Below are positions 1 to 6,577 of a stretch of DNA of 10,275 nucleotides, in pieces. Below the pieces are notes generated by a model. It saw only the letters and a list, made by a program, of their open reading frames with translations. It was not told the DNA's origin and did not search any database. Location of the stretch: the NCBI GenBank assembly GCA_021836925.1, contig JAKBHG010000013.1:1-10275 (forward strand), read 5' to 3'. A program made the translations under genes and the position numbers. The stretch's first letter is position 1, and each line of letters starts with the position of its first letter. This DNA comes from Microcaldota archaeon. GTDB lineage: Archaea; Micrarchaeota; Micrarchaeia; Micrarchaeales; Micrarchaeaceae.

Positions 1-1205
1 ACCATTATAGGGATGAAAGATGTGTACACGGTCTCCAGCGATTCGGCATCGCCGAGGTTGTACTTCGCAAGTACGCCTATTTCCTCCTCTGTGCCATCCC
101 ACAGCTTGCGCATGTCCTCGTACTGGACTATTACCTTGTCGCTCTTACCCTTGCTTATCGCTTTGTACACCTCCTTGAGCGTGTACCTGTTCAGCTTCAG
201 TATGCTCTCAGCGGCGCCCACGATCGATATGAACTTGACTACAGTATACATGTCGACGTGTACCCTGCCTGCTATCTTCACTCGGTCGACCATGCCGTGG
301 CGCTCTATCTTCGTGGAGCCTTCCCTGAACCTGTTAAGGCTGAAGTCTATGCCCAGCTGCCTCGACCTGTCAATCAGGTACCTTATGTCGAAGTTGGCCG
401 AGTTGTAACCCGTGATGATGTCGGTGTCGAGCTCGTTGACCATCCCCATGAACCTGTTTATCATCGCTTTCTCATCGGCAACCAGTTCGACGAACGGTTG
501 GTTTGTCTTCCTGAACGTTATCACGCCGCTTTGATTCCCCTTCGCGCCGGTATATGTGTAGCCTATCATGGTTATAGGGTCCTTATCCGGCCTGGGCACC
601 GTCAGGGGATTGTATACCTCTATGTCGAAATACAGGACGTTCAGGTTCGGATCGGTGAACTCCTTCTTTTCCTCCTTTGCGGAAACCAGTTCCAGCGCGC
701 CGTTCCCCTGCCTTGCGAAGCGGAACCTCTGGTTTATCATGGAGCCGAGTTCGTTGTCTATCACATACCTCTTGGCGAAGGGAATGTCAGACTCGTATGC
801 CTGCCCATACTTCGACATGTATGCGCTCATCTTCGGCACGGCTGTAGGGCTGGGTGCCACGACCTTGAAGAAAGTGCCCTCCTTCCCGAACAGGCTCCTC
901 TTCACTGCGGTAACACGCTGCGGTGCTATGGTCTCATCACCCTCGCGATACGATGCGGACTCGACGTCTGCCTGCGATACCCCCTCTTTCGGGAGAAGGT
1001 AGAAGTAGGGCTTGAAACTGTGGTCGTAGACCTCGTAAGTTTTCCCGTCAGAGCCCTTCACGGCCAGCCTTATCACGCCCGCGCCGTTCTCGTAGATGTA
1101 GTCGGTGTCAAGCACGAAGCCTTCTACCTCAAGCTCCGCTTCTTGGGCGGCCTTCGGCTCTTCGGCCTCGGGGGCTGGCTTCTCTGCTCTGCTAGGACTA
1201 GCCAT
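1..1205 (-). CDS. polB: DNA polymerase family B, N-terminal and exonuclease part (partial, runs off left edge)
   Basis: This is the first 401 codons of a replicative-type archaeal DNA polymerase; the polymerase palm and fingers lie beyond the window. After a 28-residue Ala/Glu/Pro-rich extension comes VLDTDYI, which matches the very N-terminus of Pyrococcus-type enzymes. IPFAKRYVID (141-150) is typical of the family. The 3'-5' exonuclease motifs are complete: Exo I LYFDIEVYNP with D194 and E196, Exo II YNSANFD with D273, and Exo III YNLGD with Y382 and D386, so proofreading should be active. ATG at 1205-1203 has no ribosome site, but an A/T-rich box at 1224-1234 suits a leaderless transcript. 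The gene lies 86 bp downstream of a small minus-strand gene and may have its own promoter. Family assignment is firm; the paralogue type (B1/B2/B3) cannot be settled without the polymerase domain. Confidence 0.95.
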   Translation of the reverse strand, partial: MASPSRAEKPAPEAEEPKAAQEAELEVEGFVLDTDYIYENGAGVIRLAVKGSDGKTYEVYDHSFKPYFYLLPKEGVSQADVESASYREGDETIAPQRVTAVKRSLFGKEGTFFKVVAPSPTAVPKMSAYMSKYGQAYESDIPFAKRYVIDNELGSMINQRFRFARQGNGALELVSAKEEKKEFTDPNLNVLYFDIEVYNPLTVPRPDKDPITMIGYTYTGAKGNQSGVITFRKTNQPFVELVADEKAMINRFMGMVNELDTDIITGYNSANFDIRYLIDRSRQLGIDFSLNRFREGSTKIERHGMVDRVKIAGRVHVDMYTVVKFISIVGAAESILKLNRYTLKEVYKAISKGKSDKVIVQYEDMRKLWDGTEEEIGVLAKYNLGDAESLETVYTSFIPIM

Positions 1206-1220
1206 GAGTATCTATCTGAA

Positions 1221-1235
1221 GGAATAATTAAAATT
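1221..1235 (-). promoter_or_regulatory. Putative TATA box for the DNA polymerase gene
   Basis: On the minus strand this reads AATTTTAATTATTCC, centred about 25 bp before the ATG at 1205. This is the spacing at which an archaeal TATA box would start transcription at or next to the start codon. No Shine-Dalgarno match lies between, which agrees with leaderless translation. Judged by eye only. Confidence 0.45.
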
Positions 1236-1242
1236 GTGCAAG

Positions 1243-1280
1243 GTGGCCGATGAGAGTTCTGGCCACAGTGCACGTGCACT
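1243..1280. repeat. Inverted repeat followed by a 14-bp perfect palindrome
   Basis: GTGGCC (1243-1248) and GGCCAC (1261-1266) form a 6-bp inverted repeat with a 12-nt loop. Immediately next to it AGTGCACGTGCACT (1267-1280) is a perfect 14-bp palindrome. The pair lies between the stop of the small minus-strand gene (1292) and the polymerase promoter. It could act as a transcript-end structure for the small gene or as an operator for a dimeric regulator. There is no clear T-run after it on the minus strand. Confidence 0.5.
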
Positions 1281-1291
1281 ACCAATCAGGC

Positions 1292-1708
1292 TTACTTCTG
1301 GTCCTGGACCTTGACCGCGCTCATTATTATAGGCGGTATGAAGCCAAGAGAGTATGCAACCAGCGTGCCTGTCGCACTGCACCTGAAGTTGAGCACGTTT
1401 ATTATCTCCTCGGTCATCTCTGCAGGGAGGCTCTTCTTGTCGCTCCACTTCTTGGCGGCCTCATCGACTGCTTTCTTCTCGTCCTGCAGCTCGACTATCC
1501 CGGACAGCTTTATGCTTCCTATGCTCTTCTTGCTGGAATCGGCGCTGTTGAAGTACTCCGCGGTGAAAGAGTAGTTTACCTTCAGCTTGTTGCCCTCGCT
1601 CTTCGCGTCCTCCAGATTTATGTTTATCGAAGGAGGCATCTGCTTGGAGAGCATGTCTGCCGCGCTTACGTTGCCCTCTACTTTTGACATACTGAGTCCT
1701 GTTATCAT
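1292..1708 (-). CDS. Small conserved-looking archaeal protein, possibly SecB-like
   Basis: A 138-residue soluble protein with no signal peptide or membrane segment. The first half alternates hydrophobic and polar residues (INLEDAKSEG, KLKVNYSFTAEYF, IGSIKLSGIVEL), suggesting antiparallel strands. A charged helix with KKWSDKKSLP follows, then a helix LPAEMTEEIINVLNFRCSAT and an ending LGFIPPI. Strands followed by helices and a hydrophobic Pro-containing C-terminus recall small archaeal proteins of SecB-like architecture. That is inference from the pattern, not a family match I can prove. ATG 1708 is chosen because GTGAT, part of the archaeal ribosome-site consensus, lies 3 nt before it, in the same register as the radical SAM gene; ATG 1690 (MSKVEG) is an alternative. 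The polymerase gene follows 86 bp downstream on the same strand. Confidence 0.75.
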   Translation of the reverse strand: MITGLSMSKVEGNVSAADMLSKQMPPSININLEDAKSEGNKLKVNYSFTAEYFNSADSSKKSIGSIKLSGIVELQDEKKAVDEAAKKWSDKKSLPAEMTEEIINVLNFRCSATGTLVAYSLGFIPPIIMSAVKVQDQK

Positions 1709-1742
1709 GTTATCACAGCATTTGTATAGAGATGATTTGGTG

Positions 1743-1753
1743 AATATATTTAA
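1743..1753 (-). promoter_or_regulatory. Putative TATA box for the small minus-strand gene
   Basis: The minus strand reads TTAAATATATTC here, about 40 bp before ATG 1708. An archaeal start site about 25 bp downstream would leave a leader of roughly 15 nt, enough to hold the GTGAT ribosome site next to the ATG. Confidence 0.45.
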
Positions 1754-1789
1754 CACTATCGACACCATGAGAAGACGCCTGCACAAAAA

Positions 1790-1801
1790 GCTATTTATAC
1801 A
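1790..1801 (+). promoter_or_regulatory. Putative TATA box for the surface protein-pheS-pheT unit
   Basis: GCTATTTATACA on the plus strand is centred about 35 bp before ATG 1831. The expected transcript start, about 25 bp downstream, would leave a leader of about ten bases. No ribosome-site match is seen before the ATG, so near-leaderless translation is likely. It is arranged back to back with the minus-strand TATA box about 40 bp away. Confidence 0.5.
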
Positions 1802-1830
1802 TATTATGGGAATCTTAATTATAGTCTTCA

Positions 1831-2622
1831 ATGGTGGGTATTTTGTACAAACGCGCAGTGGTTCTGGCCGCAATGGTATCTGCCTTAGCAATGCTCGTGT
1901 ATGCGCCGGGGCTAAGCGGCGCCTCATATACTATCTTGGGTGTGAACTCCACAGTTACATTCAACAGTACGACCAACGCGCACGTCGATGAGGTATTCCA
2001 GGTGTTCATCAGCAACACCTCGATGGACCAGTATTCCACAGCAAGAGTTGCATTCAATCTCACGCTGAGCAAGTGGCAGCAGCTGATCGGATCAGGGCTC
2101 GTGCCGCACATAATAAACCAGCGCAGCGGCATATACAACTTCAGGCTGCTTCCAGGGCCGGTGAAGAACCTTTATGATGGAGGAATGGCCTACATAGAGA
2201 TGAGCTACGATGTGCACGGAGTCGCAAGCGTGAAGCAGACATCTCCGCGCGAGTTCACTTACACGTTCAACGACAGTGTGTTCAACTTCGAGCATGCGGC
2301 CAGCGGTGAGGCGCTAGGCACGAACATGACGCTTAATATAGACATACCGAAGGGCGCAGTCATAACGTCCGCATATCCCGTCCCGGACTATCCGGCTTCT
2401 GCGTTCACAACCAACTACAACAACATCACCAAGCTGTCATGGTTCAGGGGCGAGCCGCTGTCAAACTTCGCGCTCGTATTCAACCAACAGCAGAGCCTGC
2501 AGGATGAGGTGACGTCGTTCTTCAGCGGGCTGTACAACGCGCTGGGCATCTTCGTGTATGTGATAGTCATAGCCGCAATAGCGCTGGTTGCCGCGTACGC
2601 GTATTACAGGACTAACGGCTGA
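1831..2622 (+). CDS. Probable secreted, membrane-anchored N-glycosylated surface protein of unknown function
   Basis: A 263-residue protein that I do not recognise. Residues 1-31 look like a signal peptide: a basic start (MVGILYKR), a hydrophobic core and a small-residue end (PGLSGAS). Residues about 235-257 (LGIFVYVIVIAAIALVAAYAYY) form a single C-terminal membrane segment with a short polar end, so the middle 200 residues should face outside. That part is beta-rich and holds seven N-X-S/T sequons (N39, N45, N62, N76, N147, N165, N198), consistent with archaeal N-glycosylation. There is no cysteine at all. The start ATG follows a TATA-like box by about 30 bp without a ribosome site. Its TGA stop at 2620-2622 sits inside the probable ribosome site of pheS, so the two genes are very likely co-transcribed and perhaps translationally coupled. 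No function follows from this. Confidence 0.85.
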   Translation: MVGILYKRAVVLAAMVSALAMLVYAPGLSGASYTILGVNSTVTFNSTTNAHVDEVFQVFISNTSMDQYSTARVAFNLTLSKWQQLIGSGLVPHIINQRSGIYNFRLLPGPVKNLYDGGMAYIEMSYDVHGVASVKQTSPREFTYTFNDSVFNFEHAASGEALGTNMTLNIDIPKGAVITSAYPVPDYPASAFTTNYNNITKLSWFRGEPLSNFALVFNQQQSLQDEVTSFFSGLYNALGIFVYVIVIAAIALVAAYAYYRTNG

Positions 2623-2626
2623 GGTG
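2621..2626 (+). promoter_or_regulatory. Ribosome binding site of pheS overlapping the upstream stop codon
   Basis: GAGGTG matches six bases of the archaeal anti-Shine-Dalgarno complement GGAGGTGAT. It overlaps the last two bases of the TGA of the surface-protein gene and lies 6 nt before a TTG codon at 2633. This spacing decides in favour of TTG 2633 over TTG 2588, which lies inside the upstream gene, and over ATG 2642, which is 15 nt away. Confidence 0.6.
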
Positions 2627-2632
2627 CTTGCT

Positions 2633-4099
2633 TTGGACGAGATGCTCTTGAGGGTTCTTAAGGCGATAGAGGGCAACCCCGGCGCCGAAATAGACGGCCT
2701 GTCGAAGTCTTCCTCCATAGACAGAGGTACGCTTATATCATCAGTAAAGGCCCTTGAGGCCGACAAGTACGTGCGATTCAAGAGCGAGACCTGGTACAAG
2801 GTGGAGCCAACTAAGGAAGGGTTATCCTACAGAAAGGCATTTCCTGAGGAGGAGCTGTTGGAGTCCCTACACGGCCATGGGGGCGACATGCCACTCTCAA
2901 ATGTAAAGAATCAGATAGGGCTTATATGGGCAAAGAAGAATGGCTGGATAGAGATAGTGGAGGGCAGGGTAAAGGCCCTGAAACCCGAGAAGGGAGAGTA
3001 CGCCCAGAGGAAGCTGCTGGAAGCGCTTCTGTCCAGCAATAAGGATAGTGTAGCAGAGGCGGTAAAGTCGCACAAGGAGCTGGTCAAGAATCTTGAGGGT
3101 AGGAAACTGCTGTCGGTAAGCAGCTCAGAGCTGATAAGCGACATACATGTTACAGAAAAGGGGAAAGAAGCCGCGAAGGGGACCGCTAGCAAGGGCGAGA
3201 TAGCCGAGCTCAGCAGGGAAATCATAGCAAGGCGAGAATGGGAAGGTAAGGAATTCAGGAAGTATGACATAGATGCGGTAGTGGATGGCGTATACCCTGC
3301 AAGGCGGCACCCGGTCATGGAGTTCATAGACATCGTCAGGAACACATGGCTGAGGATGGGGTTCACCGAGATAGAGGGGCCGATGGTTGAGAGCGCATTC
3401 TGGAACTTCGACACCCTTTTCGTGCCGCAGGACCATCCCGCCAGGGACAAGCAGGATACCTTCTTCCTGAAGAACCCCTCGTCCATCGAGATCGACGATG
3501 CGGAGCTGAAGTCCAGCATAGCGAAGATGCACAAGAAGGGATGGCAGATGCCGTGGAGGGAAAACGCGGCGCAGCAGGCGCTCCTCAGGACACAGACGAC
3601 CGCATCGACAATAAGGCATGTGAGGAAGATCGCTTCATCGCTGAAGAAGGGAGAGACAGCGAAGCTCTTCTCTGTCGGCAGGACATTCAGGAATGAGAGC
3701 ATAGATTACAAGCATCTCGCAGAATTCTACCAGATAGACGGAATGATAATAGGCGACAACCTGGGCCTGTCGAACCTCATACATGTTATATCGGAGTTCT
3801 ACTCCAGGCTGGGCCTTGTAATGGGCAGGGAGGTCCACATAAGGCCGTCATACTTCCCGTTCGTAGAGCCGGGAATGGAGGTATACTACCTGCCAGGAGA
3901 CGGCAGCAGCGTGGAGCTGCTTGGAAGCGGAGTGATAAGGGAGGAGATATCCAAGGCGATGGGCACCAGGAAAAGCATACTCGCATGGGGCGGAGGTATC
4001 GACAGGCTGCTCCTGAAAAGTCTCAAGGTAGACTCGATAGTGGAGCTTTACAGGAACAACGTCGGATGGCTTAGGGATAGGAGAGAGATAGAGTTGTGA
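2633..4099 (+). CDS. pheS: Phenylalanine--tRNA ligase alpha subunit
   Basis: The catalytic subunit of the cytoplasmic (alpha-beta)2 phenylalanyl-tRNA synthetase, which attaches phenylalanine to tRNA-Phe. From the TTG start it has 488 residues, normal for the archaeal/eukaryotic form. Residues 1-190 form the N-terminal winged-helix-like region typical of that form (IDRGTLISSVKALEADKYV is one such unit). Class II motif 1 starts around 226 (HPVMEFIDIVRNTWLRMGF), followed by ENAAQQALLRTQTTA (330-344). Motif 2 is FRNESIDYKHLAEFYQIDG (352-370), and motif 3 is GGGIDRLLL (453-461). YFPFVEPGMEV (407-417) is the segment that lines the phenylalanine pocket in this family. pheT begins at the stop codon, so equal production of both subunits by coupling is likely. 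TTG 2633 was chosen for the GAGGTG six bases ahead; ATG 2642 remains possible. Confidence 0.97.
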   Translation: MDEMLLRVLKAIEGNPGAEIDGLSKSSSIDRGTLISSVKALEADKYVRFKSETWYKVEPTKEGLSYRKAFPEEELLESLHGHGGDMPLSNVKNQIGLIWAKKNGWIEIVEGRVKALKPEKGEYAQRKLLEALLSSNKDSVAEAVKSHKELVKNLEGRKLLSVSSSELISDIHVTEKGKEAAKGTASKGEIAELSREIIARREWEGKEFRKYDIDAVVDGVYPARRHPVMEFIDIVRNTWLRMGFTEIEGPMVESAFWNFDTLFVPQDHPARDKQDTFFLKNPSSIEIDDAELKSSIAKMHKKGWQMPWRENAAQQALLRTQTTASTIRHVRKIASSLKKGETAKLFSVGRTFRNESIDYKHLAEFYQIDGMIIGDNLGLSNLIHVISEFYSRLGLVMGREVHIRPSYFPFVEPGMEVYYLPGDGSSVELLGSGVIREEISKAMGTRKSILAWGGGIDRLLLKSLKVDSIVELYRNNVGWLRDRREIEL

Positions 4100-4101
4100 G
4101 C

Positions 4102-5760
4102 ATGGCAACTATAGCGTTCAAAGTGAAGGACCTGGAAAGGGACATCGGCAGCATGAAGGAGCTGGGGGAGCGCGTCCAGGATCTTGGCATGGAAATAGAG
4201 GCTTCGGACGGCGGCGAGATTACTTTTGACATAAGCCCGAACAGGCCTGATATGCTCGACTATACGGGATTCGTCAGGGCTTACAGGCAGTTCCTCGGCA
4301 AGGAGAGGCCGGACATCGGCAAATACAGGGTGGGTAGGGCTCCGTTCCTTGAAGTAACGGTCATGCCTTCCGTGAAGGGGGTGAGGCCGTTCATCGCCGC
4401 GATGGTTGTGAAGGGCGTAAACCTGAAGGACGGGAGACTGAAATACCTGATAAACTTCACCGAGAAGTTCAGCATAACATATGGCAGGAGGAGGAAGAAG
4501 ATAGCCATGGGGCTGCACAACCTCGATGCGGTAAAAGGTAATCTCATATACGAAGCCTCGCATGATGGAAGGTTCGTTCCTCTCGGATCCGATAATGAGA
4601 CGTCGTTCGCGGAGATACTCGAGAGGCACAGCAAAGGAGTAGAGTACGGCTACACCGTCGCGAGGGGCAGGGGCAGGACGATGTACCCATACCTGAAGGA
4701 CTCGGAGAAGATTCTCTCTATGATACCTATCATTAACTCGAAGGCCACTGCAGTCAGGGAGAGTACAACCGCACTATTCATTGACATAACAGGCACGGAC
4801 AGGAGGGCTGTTGAAAGGGCGCTGGACATACTCGCATGCTCGTTCATAGACCAGGGATGCGAGGTGCACCCTTGCATTATAAAGTATGGTAGCATGGCGG
4901 AACACACCCCGAGCCTGGGTGCGAGAAGAATAGCAGTAAGCACAGCAAAGGCGAGCAGCAGGATAGGGGTGCCAATGACATCCAATGAAATGCTGGCACA
5001 CGCATCGAAGATGGGATATGGCACAAAGGCGGAAGGAAAAAGGGCCGTGCTGGAGTTGCCGCCGTACAGGCTTGACCTGATAAATGACCAGGATGTCATA
5101 GAGGACATTGCGGTCGGGTACGGCTACAGGAACATCACTCCGAAACCGATCTTCACTGCCGGTGCGGCCGGTGCGGAGCATAAGAACCCAGTTGTACGTG
5201 CTGCACTTGAGAAACTCATGGTGGGGCTCGGCTACACGGAGGCGCTCAACATGCACCTCACCAACGAGGAAATAAACTTTTCCAACATGGGGAGGAAGCA
5301 TGATGAGAAATCGGCGGTCGAGGTCGCCGAGTCCAAGACGGAAGCGATAACGATGCTCAGGACGAGCATACTTCCACAGCTGCTCCAGAATCTCGGTGCA
5401 TCCACTTCGGAGAGGATGCCGCAGAGACTGTTCGAGGTAGGGAGTGTCTTCCGTGTCAGGGACGGCATAGTGGTAGAGGATATTACGATCGGCTTCCTGA
5501 GTGAGCACTCGAAGGCGAACCTTGCCGAGGCGAGGACGGTTGTCAACTACATCATTGACCTGCTGAAGCTGAAAGCCAACATTAAGAGCGGGAACGATCC
5601 ATCGATGATAGAGGGCAGGACCGGGACCGTCGCGGATGGGGCTGGAGCCGTGCACCGGGGAGTGTTCGGAGAACTGCATCCGGAAGTGCTGACCAAGTTC
5701 GGGATAGAGGAACCGGTTGTCGGCGGTGAGATAGTCGTCGAGGCCGACGTTAAGCGCTGA
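4102..5760 (+). CDS. pheT: Phenylalanine--tRNA ligase beta subunit
   Basis: The structural and editing subunit of phenylalanyl-tRNA synthetase, 552 residues, usual for archaea, without the extra bacterial N-terminal tRNA-binding and C-terminal anticodon modules. ISPNRPDMLDYTGFVRAYR (44-62) is characteristic. The B3/B4 editing domain covers about 80-265; PIINSKATAV and FIDITGTD (226-233) are typical, and D228 and T230 probably correspond to the Asp/Thr pair known in archaeal editing sites, so clearing of Tyr-tRNA-Phe is expected. The B5 region has LDLINDQDVIEDIAVGYGY (324-342), and a catalytic-like fold follows with PQRLFEVGSVF (440-450). ATG 4102 fits the usual archaeal N-terminus (short lead, then a strand and KDLE). 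GTG 4096, which overlaps the pheS stop by four bases, is an alternative start. The gene ends 21 bp before the convergent HAD gene, with no obvious terminator between. Confidence 0.97.
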   Translation: MATIAFKVKDLERDIGSMKELGERVQDLGMEIEASDGGEITFDISPNRPDMLDYTGFVRAYRQFLGKERPDIGKYRVGRAPFLEVTVMPSVKGVRPFIAAMVVKGVNLKDGRLKYLINFTEKFSITYGRRRKKIAMGLHNLDAVKGNLIYEASHDGRFVPLGSDNETSFAEILERHSKGVEYGYTVARGRGRTMYPYLKDSEKILSMIPIINSKATAVRESTTALFIDITGTDRRAVERALDILACSFIDQGCEVHPCIIKYGSMAEHTPSLGARRIAVSTAKASSRIGVPMTSNEMLAHASKMGYGTKAEGKRAVLELPPYRLDLINDQDVIEDIAVGYGYRNITPKPIFTAGAAGAEHKNPVVRAALEKLMVGLGYTEALNMHLTNEEINFSNMGRKHDEKSAVEVAESKTEAITMLRTSILPQLLQNLGASTSERMPQRLFEVGSVFRVRDGIVVEDITIGFLSEHSKANLAEARTVVNYIIDLLKLKANIKSGNDPSMIEGRTGTVADGAGAVHRGVFGELHPEVLTKFGIEEPVVGGEIVVEADVKR

Positions 5761-5781
5761 TCGGCGTTGCACGTATCAGGA

Positions 5782-6471
5782 TCAGGCGGTCAGCGCATCT
5801 ATTATCTTCCTGTCCTTGATGCCGTTGGTGTGTATGTCGGCTTCGGTTCCCATGAGGCCCTTGCTTTCGGGGCCGGGAACCGCTATGGTTTTCAACCCCT
5901 GCGATTTCGCTGCAGCTATCATGTCGGGATTCGCGCTCAGGACAAAAATATCATTTTTCTCAACGCTGCCGTGCTTAGCCTTTATCGCCGCGAGTGCGGC
6001 GGCGAGCAGGTCGGCATATGTCCTGCCGCTGGAACCGTAAGTCCCGATGTCGAAGTATCCTTTTATACCTGCGCGGTCCATGTTGAGCGTAGCTATCCTC
6101 TCAAGCTCGCCGGTAACCACGCAAAGCTCTACTCCCTTTTCCCTTATTGACCTTAGCGTATTATCTGCACCGCCGACCATGATGGATTTGTTGCTTGCGA
6201 TATGCGCCATGCCGCCGTAGTTGTTGTACGAGTACTGCAGCTCCTCGAGGAACGGCCCCATTTTCTCCTTTATCATGCTCTCCTGCACGCCTTGCTCCTT
6301 CAGTATGGCCTCCGCAGTCATGCGCGCCGTCATTCCGGCATACCTGCCGAGATCCAGCGCGCTGAGCTGCAGGCCGAATATGTTCCTTATCGCCTCTATG
6401 TAGTATGCGCTGTCAGCACTGTAGTTGAGCAGTGCGCCTTTTATGTCTATCAATGCGAATCGCTTCTGCAT
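5782..6471 (-). CDS. HAD-fold protein, probably without phosphatase activity
   Basis: A 229-residue protein with the layout of phosphoglycolate-phosphatase-like HAD hydrolases: core strand 1 (RFALIDIKGALL), an alpha-helical cap (about 20-90), strand 2 ending in motif II (LCVVTG, T120), and a motif IV region (DIFVLSANPDMIAAAKSQG, 174-192) followed by KTIAVPG. In active members motif I is DxDx(T/V). Here D9 is kept but the acid/base Asp two residues later is Lys (K11, codon AAA). The motif IV GD...D acids read S179-A180...M184, with only a shifted D183. The usual motif III Lys is not evident near GRTYADLL (149-156). These are known catalytic and Mg-binding positions, so a pseudoenzyme or altered chemistry is inferred. 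GGTG lies 5 nt before the ATG. The gene is the last of the minus-strand series, 86 bp after the preceding gene, and converges on pheT. Confidence 0.85.
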   Translation of the reverse strand: MQKRFALIDIKGALLNYSADSAYYIEAIRNIFGLQLSALDLGRYAGMTARMTAEAILKEQGVQESMIKEKMGPFLEELQYSYNNYGGMAHIASNKSIMVGGADNTLRSIREKGVELCVVTGELERIATLNMDRAGIKGYFDIGTYGSSGRTYADLLAAALAAIKAKHGSVEKNDIFVLSANPDMIAAAKSQGLKTIAVPGPESKGLMGTEADIHTNGIKDRKIIDALTA

Positions 6472-6489
6472 TCTAACACCAGATTAAGA

Positions 6490-6507
6490 TTTATTTGCAA
6501 AAATAAA
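6490..6507. promoter_or_regulatory. Inverted repeat in the promoter region of the HAD gene
   Basis: TTTATTT (6490-6496), spacer GCAA, AAATAAA (6501-6507) is a perfect 7-bp inverted repeat 19-36 bp before the HAD start codon. It covers the place where a TATA box is expected. It may be simply the TATA box read on both strands, or a TATA box with an overlapping operator. Confidence 0.4.
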
Positions 6508-6552
6508 GTTAAAGGTATAGGTATACGTAGTGAAAGCGCGGGACTGCAAGGA

Positions 6553-6577
6553 ACTGGTTATATCCCGTGGAACCAGT
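6553..6577 (-). terminator. Stem-loop spanning the stop codon of the 6558-7250 gene
   Basis: ACTGGTT (6553-6559) and AACCAGT (6571-6577) form a perfect 7-bp stem with an 11-nt loop. The TAA stop (6560-6558) lies at the loop/stem boundary, and the stem also encodes the HW residues near the C-terminus. A T-rich tract follows on the minus strand only after about 45 bases, in the HAD promoter. It could aid termination or protect the 3' end; the terminator call is tentative. Confidence 0.3.

Noticed and set aside
258..1253. A long 331-codon plus-strand open frame opposite the polymerase gene
   Set aside because: It mirrors the minus-strand frame, which carries complete exonuclease motifs; its own product has no recognisable domain, and it is rich in Arg/Leu/Val/Tyr as expected of an antisense shadow.
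1767..1991. A plus-strand frame starting MRRRLHKKLFIHIM, resembling a signal peptide
   Set aside because: It overlaps the TATA box and the signal-peptide gene at 1831 in another frame, and it loses hydrophobic and domain character at once after that point.
4774..5772. A 332-codon minus-strand frame opposite pheT
   Set aside because: It is antisense to clearly conserved pheT sequence; the product is rich in Arg/His/Tyr with no domain.
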